Assembly: GCA_039720395.1 (NCBI GenBank)
Contig: CM077829.1
Coordinates: forward strand, 21,178,685 to 21,242,684
Reading direction: 5' to 3'
From: Liquidambar formosana
Lineage: Eukaryota; Streptophyta; Magnoliopsida; Saxifragales; Altingiaceae
Length of the DNA stretch: 64,000 nucleotides
Every line of letters starts with the position of its first letter. The stretch's first letter is position 1. Below the pieces are notes generated by a model. The model was not told where the DNA came from, did not search any database, and saw nothing but the letters and a program-made list of their open reading frames with translations. Of this stretch, positions 1 to 11,433 are shown in pieces. The position numbers and the translations under genes were made by a program.

Positions 1-792
1 ATCTGTGAGTTGATTCCTCTCCTTGCCAAGGGCCATAACCTGATTCCCATGGTACTAGCTGAAACCCTGAATAGCTTGGATGAAGTCCATGAGGACCCGA
101 AAATTCCTTTAGGAGGTAGCCCCATTCTGTTGCAGATGTGGTTTCTTGAAAGATTGAATTTCTTGTCACCTACTGCCATTACACCATACAAGCCCCAGCA
201 TTGCTGCCTTCGCTGCATTGAATTGCCTGGAGAATTTTCTTTAAGGGATTGGCTAGGTTACTTCCAAACCCTTTCATGGAGGAATATAAAGTGGTTTGTC
301 CTCATATGGGGCTGTAGTGAACAGGTGCTTCTGCGCACTTCCGGATGTGCCATGGTGAGACTCATTGGACTGAGGTCTACTTCTTTCTATTGGCCTTCAC
401 GGGTTCTTCGTCAGATGGGTTCCATGCAAACCATACCCACTTCTTTGATAGGTGACTATCTCGTGGTGCCTGCGAGTCTTTCTGTAGTGACTTGGGCGAA
501 GGATCGATGGCCTAGCAAGCTGACACTAACCCAAGTTACGAATACTGATGGTCCATATATAATGAGCCCTGAGTACAAGGAATGGTTGAAAAGCAATTTG
601 GGTGAGAGAGAGACTACTCGAAGAGAAAGGATTTTTGGATTTATCAAGAATAATGAACTTGGACCTTGCAGAGAAGATATTATGGATGCAGTGACAGCAG
701 CTTATGAACATGACTTGAGGAAGAAAAGAAGACACGAAAGAGAGAAGAAGAAAGCTGAAAAGCGAGCTACAAAGAAGCTTAAGAAAAACTGA
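1..792 (+). CDS. Antisense ORF of the gypsy element: plant mobile domain (DUF7745-like) protein, 5' end outside window
   Basis: The frame is open from the first base to the TGA at 790-792 (263 codons), so the true start lies left of the window. Visible stretches such as LLQMWFLERL, LSWRNIKWFVLIWG and RVLRQMG..QTIP resemble the plant mobile domain/aminotransferase-like family that retroelements often carry. The last 35 or so residues are strongly basic (runs of K, R and E), like a nuclear localisation tail or short coiled coil. It is transcribed opposite to pol and sits between the pol stop at 1130 and the missing 3' LTR, where Tat-lineage elements are known to carry extra antisense ORFs. It has no stop although the neighbouring pol has several. 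Its function in transposition is unknown. The family call rests on motif resemblance only. Confidence 0.7.
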   Translation: MCELIPLLAKGHNLIPMVLAETLNSLDEVHEDPKIPLGGSPILLQMWFLERLNFLSPTAITPYKPQHCCLRCIELPGEFSLRDWLGYFQTLSWRNIKWFVLIWGCSEQVLLRTSGCAMVRLIGLRSTSFYWPSRVLRQMGSMQTIPTSLIGDYLVVPASLSVVTWAKDRWPSKLTLTQVTNTDGPYIMSPEYKEWLKSNLGERETTRRERIFGFIKNNELGPCREDIMDAVTAAYEHDLRKKRRHEREKKKAEKRATKKLKKN

Positions 793-1129
793 GGACTCAA
801 TAGAATAGGACATTTATGGCATATTTATAGTTCTTTTACTTAATACCAATGAATTGCTATGTCAATCAATTTTAGTTTTGAATAAATTGCCAATAATAGA
901 TTAAATTTGGGATTTTGTTGTTTGATTTGGACCACACCCAAGGTAACTTTATGGGTTGCCTACGTATCTCCATGACTTTTTCTTTTTTGCTTTTGTTTTC
1001 TTTTGTTTTTTGTTTGTTTTTTTTTCGTTTTTTCTTTCTTCTTTTTTGAATGAAGAATCAGGTCTTATGTAATTCTTATGCCTTAACTTTTGCCTAGGCT
1101 GCCCTTACGGGTTTTCAACCTAGTAGGCT
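793..1129 (-). other. Gypsy 3' noncoding module between pol stop and antisense ORF
   Basis: No gene is seen here. Read on the minus strand it holds, in order, a small hairpin (1094-1123), a stretch matching element G ('agaatcaggtc...'), an A/G-rich tract (the T-rich run 967-1052 on plus), and a block containing GGAGATACGTAGGCAACC (955-972). The same blocks occur in the same order in element G at 44706-44735 and 44518-44552, so this is a shared 3' module of the family rather than random sequence. Confidence 0.7.
1094..1123 (-). other. Conserved 30-nt hairpin with GNRA-type tetraloop after the pol stop
   Basis: On the minus strand the outer stem CTAGGTTG pairs with CAGCCTAG (8 pairs, one G-U). 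After an AAAA bulge the inner stem CCC/GGG closes on the tetraloop GTAA. Three related copies lie in element G (43697-43726, 43747-43776, 44706-44735), where the inner stem changes to CCT/AGG with GTAA or GAAA loops. Paired positions change together, which suggests an RNA structure. It starts 7 nt after the pol stop codon. Confidence 0.6.
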
Positions 1130-3531
1130 TCAAACACGATATTTCTTCAATTGACCCAAATTAGTTGGACGAGCGAACTCAATTCCATCTAAATCCATGA
1201 GGCGAACAGCCCCTGCTGGCAATATCTCTTTGATAATGTATGGTCCACCCCAACTTGGCTTGAATTTCCCTCGCGGATCGAACACTGGAGCTCTGATTTC
1301 CTTCAGCACTATATCCCCTTTCTTTAGACCTCAATCTTTGACATGCTTGTTGAATCCTCTGGCAACTCTCCGTTGATACCCCTGCACATGATACAGCGCC
1401 CTTAAACGCCTTTCATCGAGTAAAGCTAACTCGTCATAACGGCTCTTAACCCAGTCCACTTCTATTATCTAGCTCTCCACGGCAACCCTTAATGAAGGAA
1501 CCTCTAACTCGACTGGCAACATGGCCTCTATTCCATAAACTAGAGAGTAAGGGGTAGCCCCTGTTAACGACCTTATTAATGTTCTGTAACCCCATAGAGC
1601 TAGCCGTAACTTCTCATGCCAGTCTGTGTGCGAGTCTGTAGTCTTCTGTAGTATCTTCTTGATGTTCTTGTTAGCGCTTCCACTGCTCCATTAGTCTGAG
1701 GACGGTATGGTGACGATAGATGGTGAACTATGCCGTATTTTTGCAAGAGCTCATGGGTTTCTTTCTGAAAGTGCTGGCCATTGTCTGAGATAACTTCATG
1801 CGGTACCCCATATCGATAGATAATGTTGTGCTGTATGAACTGTACTACCTTCTTGGAATTCAAGGTCTTGAAGGACGCCTCTTCCACCCACTTAGTGAAA
1901 TAGTCGATAGCAACCAGAATGTATTCATGCCCATTTGACGCCTTTGGCTTGATCTGTCCGATGATATCTATCCCCTATACTGCGAACGGCCATGGTAACG
2001 ACATACTTGTTAAAGGCATAGAAGGCAAATGTTGTCCACTAGCGAACAGTTGGCATTTGTGGCACTTCTTGACATGTGCGTGGCAATCCCTTTCCATGGT
2101 AGACCAATAATAGCCTAGCCTCATGATTTTCTTAGCTAACATATAGCCATTCATATGCGGAGCCCCTGTCCCTTCATGGATTTCTTTAATCAGATGCTCA
2201 GCTTCCTCCTCGGTGACACATAGCAGGTGGATCCCATCGTATGATCTCCGATATAGCTTTCCTTCACAAAGTACATAGTGACTTGCTAGCCGTCTTAAGG
2301 TTTTTCTGTCAATGCGAGATGCTCCTTCTGGGTACTCCCTTTCTTCAATGAACTTCTTTATGTCATGGAACCACGGATGGCCATCATTCACTTCCCCTCC
2401 TTGGATTGCACAACAGTACACAGGCTTGTCTCAGCATTCTATCACCAACGGCTTCACATTTCCCCCTTCAAGTATCTCCACTATGGACGCTAGGGTTGCC
2501 AAGGTGTCGGCAAACTGGTTCTTGTTTCTTGAAAGGTAGTTGAACTCTATTTCTGAGAACTCCTTGGTTAGAGCTTCCAGATAGGCATGGTAGGGCAACA
2601 ACTTCTCATCTCGAGTTTTCCATTCTCCTTTTATCTGACAAATGATTAGCGCCGAGTCCCCGAACACTTCCAATTCTTTGATCCCCAATTCAAGTGCCAC
2701 TTCCAATGCTAGGATACAAGCCTCATACTCAGCAATGTTGTTGGTAGCTTCAAACCCCAACTTGACCGCCAACGGTGTAAATGCCTCTTCAAGAAACTAG
2801 CTGGACTCCTATTCCATAACCTTTCTTATTGGCTGCCCCATCGAAATAAACTCTCCAAGTCTTTCTACCAATCTCTAGCACGTCCTCGTCTGGGAACTGA
2901 TCCTTGAATGGAGCGGATAATGGCACAGGACAGCTAGCTAGGTAGTCTGCGATGACGCTCCCCTTGATAGACTTCTGATTCACGTACTTGATGTCAAATT
3001 CGTTGAGGAGAATTGACCATCGAGCAGTTCTGTATGACAATACTGGCCTCTCTATCAAGTACTTCAACGGGTCCATACGACTTATCAAGAACACTTCAAA
3101 GGACATCATGTAGTGCCGGAGTTTCTGCGTCGCCCATACTAGTGCCACACAAGCCTTTTCAATTGCATTGTACTTTACTTCATAGTCTGTCATTTTCTTG
3201 CTTAAGTAATAGATGGCATTCTCCTTTGTAGACCCTTCGAGATATTGAGCTAACATAGCTCCCGTCGCGGTTTCAGTGACAGTCAAGTATAACAAGAGCG
3301 GTGCACCTTGCCGTGGGGGAACTAAGATTGGAGAATTGCTCAAGTATCTCTTAATGGTCTCAAAGGCCTTTTGGCATCCTTCGTTCCATATTTTTGGCAC
3401 ACCTTTCTTAAGCAATTTGAAGATTGGTTCGCAAACCAAGGTCAAGTTGGCAATGAATCGGCTTATGTATTGAACTCTTCCCAGAAAACCCCGGATCTGC
3501 TTCTCAGTGCTAGGCAGCTCCATCTCCACAA
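1130..3531 (-). pseudogene. pol: Gypsy pol, 3' part: RNase H, archaeal-type RNase H, integrase (broken)
   Basis: This piece continues the reverse transcriptase ORF of 13126-14104 across copia C. In order it encodes the end of RT (PSTEKQIRGFLGRVQYISRF near 3500), a first RNase H, a second archaeal-type RNase H (YFDGA near 2840, AEYEA near 2735, FGDS near 2660, FADTLA near 2508), the integrase HHCC zinc-binding region (2060-2190), the catalytic core with GID, SDNG and NGAVEA as the DDE residues, and a C-terminal end (DPRGKFKPSWGGPYIIK) stopping at 1130-1132. Damage: a 2-bp deletion near 2787, a stop at 2431-2433 (CGA to TGA), a stop at 1975-1977 (TGG to TAG), a 1-bp deletion near 1675 just after the catalytic E, and a stop at 1469-1471 (CAG to TAG). 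It cannot give a working integrase. Confidence 0.92.
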
Positions 3532-5225
3532 TGTTAGGATTATGCCCTAGAGCCAATCATGGAGATAATTGTTTAGGAATTAGGAACAATCAATTGATTT
3601 CATTTATATATGTCACAATTATTATTGATTTAATAAAAGGGCTTATTCTATTATGTTTATATGCATCATTTATATTTACATAATATGTCCATGGAGTTAG
3701 AGTTGAGAATATGAAATTACAAAGGGTTGTAATTTTGAGACTGTAAATATATCTCTGTACTAAACTCCTAAATCATTCCTAGTTGAAGGTTCACTATGAT
3801 GGACAGTAATGAACCATAGGACTAGCACTTGTTAGGTTGACTCCATAGGAGGATAGCTAGTCTCAAGCTATTTGTGTGGAGACACTACAACCAACAAGTG
3901 GGTGCCTATTATAAGAATAGGTACACTGAATGTGACCAAAGATATGAGATAAACTGAATGGAGTTTTAACCTGCCTGTCAATCAGTTTCTCATTGTTATA
4001 GTGGTACAAGTAATCCTTAGACCTGAGACACCATGGTTGTCTTATACATGTAGCTTTAGAAGTTTGATAACACTAAGTGCAGATCCTATTCAGGGGTCTG
4101 TAAGGGTGTTCATTGGCCCTACTACTATGTGTGTGAAGGCATGTGAGTGATCAACAAGGAATCCATCACTCTCAGGAAAAAGAGAGTGAATGTCTCATAC
4201 AGCATTCATTGAATATAACTCATTAAATCTATGGGCCCATGGTAGAATGAATATGGAAAGGAGTTTCCATAAGTTCATCATTGAGTTGATATTAACGAAT
4301 GAGTATAAAGTAATTGAACTAGAGACTTGACAGACTTCCATGTCCTATTAGTTCAATTGGAGACATTGTGTTGATGGAAGGATGGAATTGTAACCTGTAA
4401 ACTATAACAGAAGGGTTCTTTGCAAATGACTATTCACCTCATTAAAGACCACACCATGAGCCATATGCTAGGTGTTACTCATGGTTAGTAGAAGCCCTAA
4501 TTGATATAAATGAGTTATAATCAATTAGGGAATTGAAAAGAGTTTCAATTAGACCCTTAATGGAAAGTGTTCCATTGTGCACAACTTGTACTGTTCCTAC
4601 TACTTGATGATGTGAACCCAATGGGTCACACACTGATCATGCTAAGAGAGCTTGATTGTCTATGAGAGAAAGGGTATAAGTGATTAAAGAAAAGTTCTTT
4701 AAGGGGCTAATTTGTATTTGATGCAAACTAGTGGGCTAATTGTGTAATTAAGAGTAATTACACAAATTAGATTAGGGTTTGGAATCCCCCCTTGGCCGGC
4801 CCTATTAGTGGGCTATATAATGCCCACTATAAGGTGATGACATCATCACAATCACTCCTCCCCAAGGGCTGGCTGAAAATTACAGCTCTCCCTCTCTCTC
4901 TCTCTCTTTCTTCTCCACCTCTAGCAACAACAAGGAAGAAGAAGGAAAGGACTTCAAGCTCAAGCTAGGTGTGGATACCGTTGGAGGCAGCACACTTGGG
5001 CTGCTCATTCACCGCTGTCCGGAGACAAAGCTTGGAGCAAAAAGGAGAAGACAAAGTTTGGAGCATAAAGGAGAAGACATTAATCAACCGTAAGTAATCC
5101 CAACTCTCTTGGTAGTTAGGGTTTATCTTTTTGTATTATGCATAATCGGATTCATGGGCTTGGGAATCATAGGAAAATTTTAATTCCGCCCTTTGTAGTT
5201 TTCCTCCCTAGTTAGATTCCCAACA
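3532..5225 (+). repeat. Copia C 5' LTR
   Basis: It starts TGTTAGGATTATGCCC and ends GATTCCCAACA. A TATA box CTATATAA lies at 4813-4820, followed by a CT microsatellite (4890-4910) and a CAACAACAA leader, so transcription should start near 4840. A GTAAGT splice-donor match is at 5090. It is about 40 bp longer than the LTRs of A and B, and is closer to solo LTR F. Confidence 0.95.
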
Positions 5226-5226
5226 A

Positions 5227-5239
5227 TGGTATCAGAGCC
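5227..5239 (+). promoter_or_regulatory. Copia C primer binding site
   Basis: TGGTATCAGAGCC lies one base after the LTR end. This is the standard plant copia match to the 3' end of initiator methionine tRNA, where minus-strand DNA synthesis begins. Confidence 0.93.
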
Positions 5240-8200
5240 ATGGTTATGCCTAATACAAACTGCATATGGGCTGTAATTCATGGTAAATTGATTGGTTAAT
5301 AAATCTGGAATTTATGTTCATGCATTAGAATGGTTTCCCTCTCATGGCAAAACCTAGGGTTATTGAACCCTAGGATAATTCTCCTTCTACTCCTCTTCTA
5401 AAATAGTTTTAGGGCTGCTGGTTATTCAAAAGTTGAATGGGGATTGAGTTTGGAGAAGATGATGAACAGTTTTTATGATAGTCATAAAAAATCGTCATCT
5501 TGTTTTGCATGCCGAAATCAGAGTTCTTCTCCAAAATTTTCGAGCCATATATGGTTAGAAAGCTCTTCGAATCAGCTTTACAACCCGACAAATGGTTCGT
5601 CGATTCGAGTTTTGTAGTGAAAGTTATGAATTTTTTACTACAGGCTGTCAGGGAAGACAGTTTTGCTCGGGAATGATGTAACAGCCACAATTGTGAGTTT
5701 TTGATGGAGATCAAAAGCATGGCAATGGTTGCCACCACTTGGGTTATGTTCTAGACATGGTAGGAAAGGGTTCCCAAGCATTCGGATGTATCATAATTGG
5801 ATTATGAGTCTAGAACAAAAGGAAGAAGGAGAAGACCACCATGTTTGAATCTGGGTTTTAGAACCCTAGGGTTCTTGCTACTGTTATGATCAGATACTTC
5901 TGTAAAATTGATGAATAATCATTATAGGATGATGATATATGATGTATAGATCATATTCTTTAATAATCAAAGGAGTCTTGATGCATAAAGAATCAAAAAG
6001 TTTGATTTCTTGGAAGAACACAGCAGGCTGTTTTTCTGCAGAAACTCATCAATGGAGTTTTGTTCATATCTTGAGCTAGGGAACTCCAAATTGCATGAAA
6101 CCAATTTTATTAGTTTCCTAAGACATGTAGGATGCTTGGAAAAATATTTTGGTAGCCTGAATTAATCATCTTGCTGGGTTTTAAATCAATTTGTGATCAT
6201 GGACAGCATGCTGTCAAATTCTGGACAGCATGCTGTCAAATTCTGGACAGCCTACTGTTCTTGAATTGTTTAGAACAATTGGGGATGATTTGATCATCCA
6301 AACCACTTCAATTAGCTTAGTAATTCATGTAGGGACATGATACAAAAGCTGGTTTTGATGGTGGAGTTGAATTGATTAAGTTTTAGAAACTTTTGTGACC
6401 TTAGAGGTCCTCCAATGGTGGTGCCAGCACTGGGTTCAGGAAACCCTAATGTTCTTTGAAGAAGACAGCCCTCTTGGCCACTCCACACATGTCCATGGGC
6501 TTGGCCCACACCCTGGCTTGAGTCCCCCTTTGCTGGCCATGGCCTCCCATGGCCTGGCCAAGCCATGGCAGCCTTGCTAAGCCATGGCAGCCCACTAATG
6601 TGGTGGCAGCCTTAGGGTTTATGATGAAACCCTAATTCCCATTAATGATGAAACCCTAATTCATTAATTGCATTAATTAAAAACCCTAATTGACTATTAA
6701 TTACCTTAATTAAAATGTTTAATGATTGGTCATTAATTGACCAATCATGGTTATTAATCATTAGGGTATAATTAATTGCATTTATGATGTCTAGGGTTTA
6801 GGGTTTAGGAAACCCTAATTCATATTAATTAAACCCTAATTCTATTAATGCATTAATTAATAACTAAACCTAGTAATTAATGTGTCTAACCTAGGGTTAA
6901 ATGATTGGTCATTAATGACCAATCATGATCATTAATGGTTTAGTAATTAATCATTGGCATTTAATAGGTTTAAGGTTTAGGGTTTTAGAAACCCTAATTA
7001 GTGCATATTAATTAGGTGTAATTAATATCCTAGGTGGCATTAATTAAACCCTAATCCTGATCATTAATACCGTATAAACCTAGGGTTTAAATGATTGGTC
7101 ATTAATTGACCAATCATAAGGCATTTAATGCATTAGGGTTACACTTAGGGTTTAGAGTTAATGCATTTAGGGTTTAGGGTTTTAGGAAACCCTAATGCAC
7201 TAATTAATTAATAAAATGATTTTATTTAATTCCAAAATTGATTATTTAATTAATGGTGATTAATTTTATAATGTTTTAAATGGTTTAAAACACAATTTAG
7301 GATTAAAATAAAATCTGGAATTTTTTAATTAAATGAAATTGTTTTGTTTAATTAAAGAGACCCTAATATTTGATATTAGAGTTTTATTAGGGGACTTTAA
7401 ATGTTTCAATTGATTTGATTAATTGAAATTAAATGTCTTAAATGTTAAGACTTAATTAATTCAGGAACTTATGCATATCCTAATAAGATTAGGACACATT
7501 AATGAGATTAATGAAAACCAATCAATAGAGTTACCATAAATGCCCATATGTTTATTGCTTACAGTTATTTCCTTTATTATGCAATGTGATTGTATGGTTA
7601 TGGATGGATGATGATTATGGACTATACCCTTAAACCAATTGTGATTGGCCGTCTTATGAATGGGTTGTATAATTTTTCAAGAGTTGTCAATTTTTGGTGA
7701 TGTATTATTTATTTGGGGCTTGCATGCCACCTCCTTCTTCTCTCTCTCTATCATTCTCTTATGTACCCCACATTCCCCTTATGTATCCCTTTCTTTAAAA
7801 TTATGTAAATGTTATGTAATCGAGAGTGCACTAAGGAGCATGGTGGACCTAAAAGAGCATGGTGGAGCCCAACAAGCCTATGGTGGAGACCATGAAGCCA
7901 ATGGAGGAGATTGAAGGACTTGAAAGCTTGGAGAAGATTTTCAAGAGTGCATGCTATGTTTCAAATGAATGTTTTACGATCACCTACACCCACCTTAGAC
8001 CAAGGATTCAATTCATTGGCTTGGATTGAATCCTCTTAAAGTCCATAATCATCATAGTGGGAGCTTTTAATGAGATTAATAGAGATAGCTCCAAATCCAA
8101 AGATCATTATATGTCACCTTATAGGGACTAATATCGATAAGTGGATTATATATATATAATGTTGTTATATATTTCTTATTTAAATGCATGTGATGTATGT

Positions 8201-8816
8201 TAGATTAGTTAATTTGATGAGACCCTTAAAACCCCTCTTTTTTTTTTAATATTAAGTTGGAAATGGAGAATACATTAGGGAATGGATTCTTCATTGCCTT
8301 CCATCATTATAGGATCATCTAACGTCCCTTAATGTGGGTACCTGGCTGCAGACATGTAGGAGCTACCCATATTAAAGACATTACTTGAAACTATCACATA
8401 TGTAGATATCATGGGGTGCCTAAGCTGGTATATACCAAGAAACTAACATGTGAGGTATATATTTGGTGAAACATACCTGTGTGAATGATGGGTTTAACTT
8501 AACTAGGGAAGTATTCCAAGAAACTAACATGTGAGGAGTATGTACCCTAGAGGCAAAATGATTGGAACTTGCTTATGAAGCAATAGACAAAGAGTTGTCT
8601 TCTTACTGTGGGTTAGAAGTCAAGAAACTAACATGTGAGGCTTCTAGGTCATAGTGGGACCCCAATCCCCATTAGGAATAAGATTCCTGAATTCCATTAG
8701 AGGGTGTATGGAATTTGATAAAATAGTGGGAGGTACCATATGATTAAAGACCCGATCATTATGAATTAAAAATGAAATCTAATTCTCTATTTAATTTTTA
8801 TATGTAGTTCATAGAA
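5240..8816 (+). other. Copia C untranslated leader (3.6 kb)
   Basis: No gene is seen. It holds a tandem pair of GACAGCATGCTGTC palindromes (6202-6215, 6224-6237). An AT-rich block (6610-7200) follows with three diverged units, each carrying an inverted repeat ATGATTGGTCA/TGACCAATCAT (6722-6748, 6901-6926, 7091-7117) and AAACCCTAA/TTAGGGTTT motifs. The hairpin array comes last, at 8335-8647. A and B have only two of the palindrome units. Confidence 0.8.
8335..8647 (+). promoter_or_regulatory. Copia C leader hairpin array (candidate dimerisation/packaging signal)
   Basis: There are four hairpins. H0 (8335-8369): stem TGGGTA/TACCCA. H1 (8427-8463): TATATACC/GGTATATA. H2 (8506-8547): GTATTCC/GGAGTAT plus GGG/CCC. 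H3 (8613-8647): TAGAAGTC/GGCTTCTA. H1-H3 share the 17-nt loop AAGAAACTAACATGTGA exactly, while their stems are unrelated in sequence. All four loops contain the self-complementary hexamer ACATGT. Confidence 0.6.
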
Positions 8817-11419
8817 ATGGCTCACCTCAACCCGTTATCCAAAATATTGGACATCAACCGTTTGACTGGACCAAATTGTCTTGATTGGCTTAGGAATCTA
8901 AAAATTGTTTTGGATTCCAAGAATCTTACCTATGCACTTCATAATCCACTTCCCATTGCTCTTGCTGAGGCTACAACTCAGCAAGAGAAAGACGCTTACC
9001 AGAAGCGCATGGACGACGATCTCATGGCAAGGTGCTATATGATGGTATTTATGAGTCTCGAGCTTAAGAAGCAACATGAGTCCATGGGAAGTGCTTACGA
9101 GATTTTTATCAACATACAAGAATTGTATGGGAAAGAATTCTTGCTTGAATTTAATGAAGCTGCTACTTCCAAGTCTAAGCTCAAGCCCAAGGGCAAGAGC
9201 ATAGGCAAGGGCAAGAGTACCCGAAGGAAGAAGAAAGGTAACAACAAAGCCAAAGGAACTTGTTTTCACTGCGGCAAAGATGGGCACTAGAAACGTAACT
9301 GCCAAGAGTATCTGGATACTCTAAAGAAGCAACCTTTGGAAGGTTTGGATCATGCTCTAAACTAAATGTTAGTTCTGCTTCCACTTGGGTACTTAATTCT
9401 GATGTGAATTTTGAATTCCATGCAGAATCTAGTGGGAAGCAGAAGGCAGAGTAAAGGCGGATCAATCCTACAAGTGGGGAATGGAGCAAACGTTGCTGCA
9501 TTAGCTGTGGGGCTTATTGCTTGACTCTACCTAATGGAGTAGTTTAGAAATAATAGTTAGCTATCTTTACATTCCAGAAGTTATTAGAAACATTAATTTT
9601 ATTTCATTTTTATCTAAACGAGGTTTTAGTTTGATTTAATAAATGTTTTCTATTAAATGAAGAGTTCATTACTTCTGGAGTTTATATAGATGGCCTTTAT
9701 TTTCTAAACTTTATTGCAAATATGAATTGCAATGGAGCATGGTAGTTCTAAATTGAATGCTAATAAACCTAAGAGAACAAGATATACATAATGATGTATG
9801 TAGAAGTTTCTCTTACTTTACAACCTTTACCGATGATTCATTCTAGGTTTGGGTGTGTATACTTAATGAAGTACAAGTCTGAAACATTTGAAAGGTTCAA
9901 AGAATTCAGATATGAAGTAGAGAAACAAACTAGTAAAAGTATCAAGCTCTTCGATTGGATCGAGGAGGCGAATATTTAACTGGTGATCTTTTAGATCAAC
10001 TTGTTCAAACAGGCATTCTATTCTAATGGACACCTCTTAGAACACCATAACTAAATTGTGTGTCAGAAAGGAGGAAGAGGACCTTATTGGATATGGTCTA
10101 ATCCATGATAAGTTACAACAACCTAATATTATCCTTGTTAGGATATGCCCTAGAAATTGCCACGTACTTGTGAAACAGAGTTCAAACCAAGGCTATCCCT
10201 TAAGACCCATATGAGATATAAAAAGGGAAGCACCAAACCTTAAGCATGTTAAGGTATGGGGTTGCACTACATATGTGGAGACGTATAATGCAACCAAATT
10301 GGAAATCAAGATAACTTAAATGTAGGTTTGTGGATTACCCTAAAAGGAGTTTAGGATATCATATCTATCATCCTGATGAACAAAAGTGTTTGTTAATAAG
10401 TTTGCAATCTTTCTTGAAAAAGAGTCTATTCAAGAAGGAGGCAATAACAGGAAAATAGAACTCAAAGAGTTGTCTAATGAGACACAAACCAAAATTGATG
10501 CAACCCCTGTCCCTGTTGAGATAGAACCCGTTATTGTACCATGATTGTACAAAGGGTTAGTGGGAGTGCTATCACATTTATGGTCCTATGAGTGGATGAC
10601 ATTCTACTTATTTGAAATAATGTAGAGATGTTGTCAAAAGTGAAAAATTGGTTTTTCACAAAGTTTCTCCATAAAAGATTTGGAAGAAGCATCCTATATT
10701 CTGGGAATAGAGGTCTATAGAGATAGATATTAAAGGATGCTAAGTCTCTCTCAATCGAAGTACATAGACAAGATTTTGAAAGAGTTCAAAATGCATGATT
10801 CCAAAAGGAGGTCTAATTCCTGTCAGACATGGAATCAAGTTGTCTATAACTAAAAGACCAGATATCAGTTTTGCTGTAAATGTTACGAGCAGATATCAAG
10901 CAAACCCAGATAAGGAACACTGGAAAGCAGTCAAGGCTATCCTTAAGTTCTTGAGAAGAACTAAAGGACCTATCCCTTGCCTATGGAGAAAGAAACTTGA
11001 AATGGTTGGTAGAACGGATACAGATTTTCAATCTGATGATGATGATAGGAGATCAACATCAAGGTATGTTCTCACCTTAAATGGTGGAGCTGTAAATTTG
11101 AGCGCATTGTTGCATGTTTGGATGAGTAAGTTCATTACAGAACTAGGAGTGGTTCCTAACATTGAGAAGCCTTTACTATTGTTTTTGTGACAACAATAAG
11201 GCTAGTGCTCAAGACAAGGATCCATGGTCTCATCAAAAGTCCAAACTTTAAGCGGCAATTCCAAGTGATTAGAGAGATCATTGGAAGAGATGACATATAC
11301 ATATAAAAGTTTAAAAGAACAGAGAATAAAGAAGACCCCTTTACTAAAGCTATGACCCAAGTGTGTTGGATCACCACCGACAGGATATGAGTATGAGATG
11401 CATGGTGGATTGGCTATAG
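8817..11419 (+). pseudogene. gag-pol: Copia C gag-pol relic
   Basis: The gag start (MAHLNPLSKILDINRLTG) is recognisable and runs to a TAG at 9288-9290 that replaces the Trp of the zinc knuckle (CFHCGKDGH then stop). Against copia A, the protease motif LDSG has become LNSD. A deletion of roughly 250 bp near 9785 removes the integrase zinc-binding domain, and one of nearly 700 bp near 10542 removes most of the reverse transcriptase. Further stops and small indels break the integrase (9790-10330). The RNase H end is readable at 10795-11190. The last codons match the A and B stop (TAG at 11417-11419). Gag protein identity to A is about three quarters by eye, far lower than the identity of its own two LTRs. 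Confidence 0.9.
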
Positions 11420-11420
11420 T

Positions 11421-11433
11421 GCAAGTGGGAGAT
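11421..11433 (+). promoter_or_regulatory. Copia C polypurine tract
   Basis: GCAAGTGGGAGAT directly precedes the 3' LTR. It is identical in A, B and E, and is the expected primer for plus-strand DNA synthesis. Confidence 0.85.

Larger units (their letters stand above)
5090..8807 (+). other. Candidate leader intron of copia C
   Basis: The donor CC/GTAAGTAA inside the LTR and the acceptor TATGTAG/ at 8807, ten bases before the gag ATG, match plant splice consensus and lie at the same places in A, B and E. Removal would delete the primer site and the hairpin array. This is inference; no RNA evidence is available. Confidence 0.45.

Noticed and set aside
456..813. Minus-strand ORFs opposite the antisense gypsy ORF
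   Set aside because: They are shadows of the plus-strand frame, with no motif and no family resemblance.
1130..3531. Integrated plant pararetrovirus
   Set aside because: The RT is followed by integrase and the element has LTRs. No movement or coat protein region is seen.
5227..5239. Part of a tRNA gene
   Set aside because: It is only a 13-base match to the tRNA 3' end at the LTR edge, the retroelement primer site.
7130..7200. Interstitial telomere repeats
   Set aside because: TTTAGGG-like motifs occur only once or twice in a row, within copia leader sequence found in every copy.
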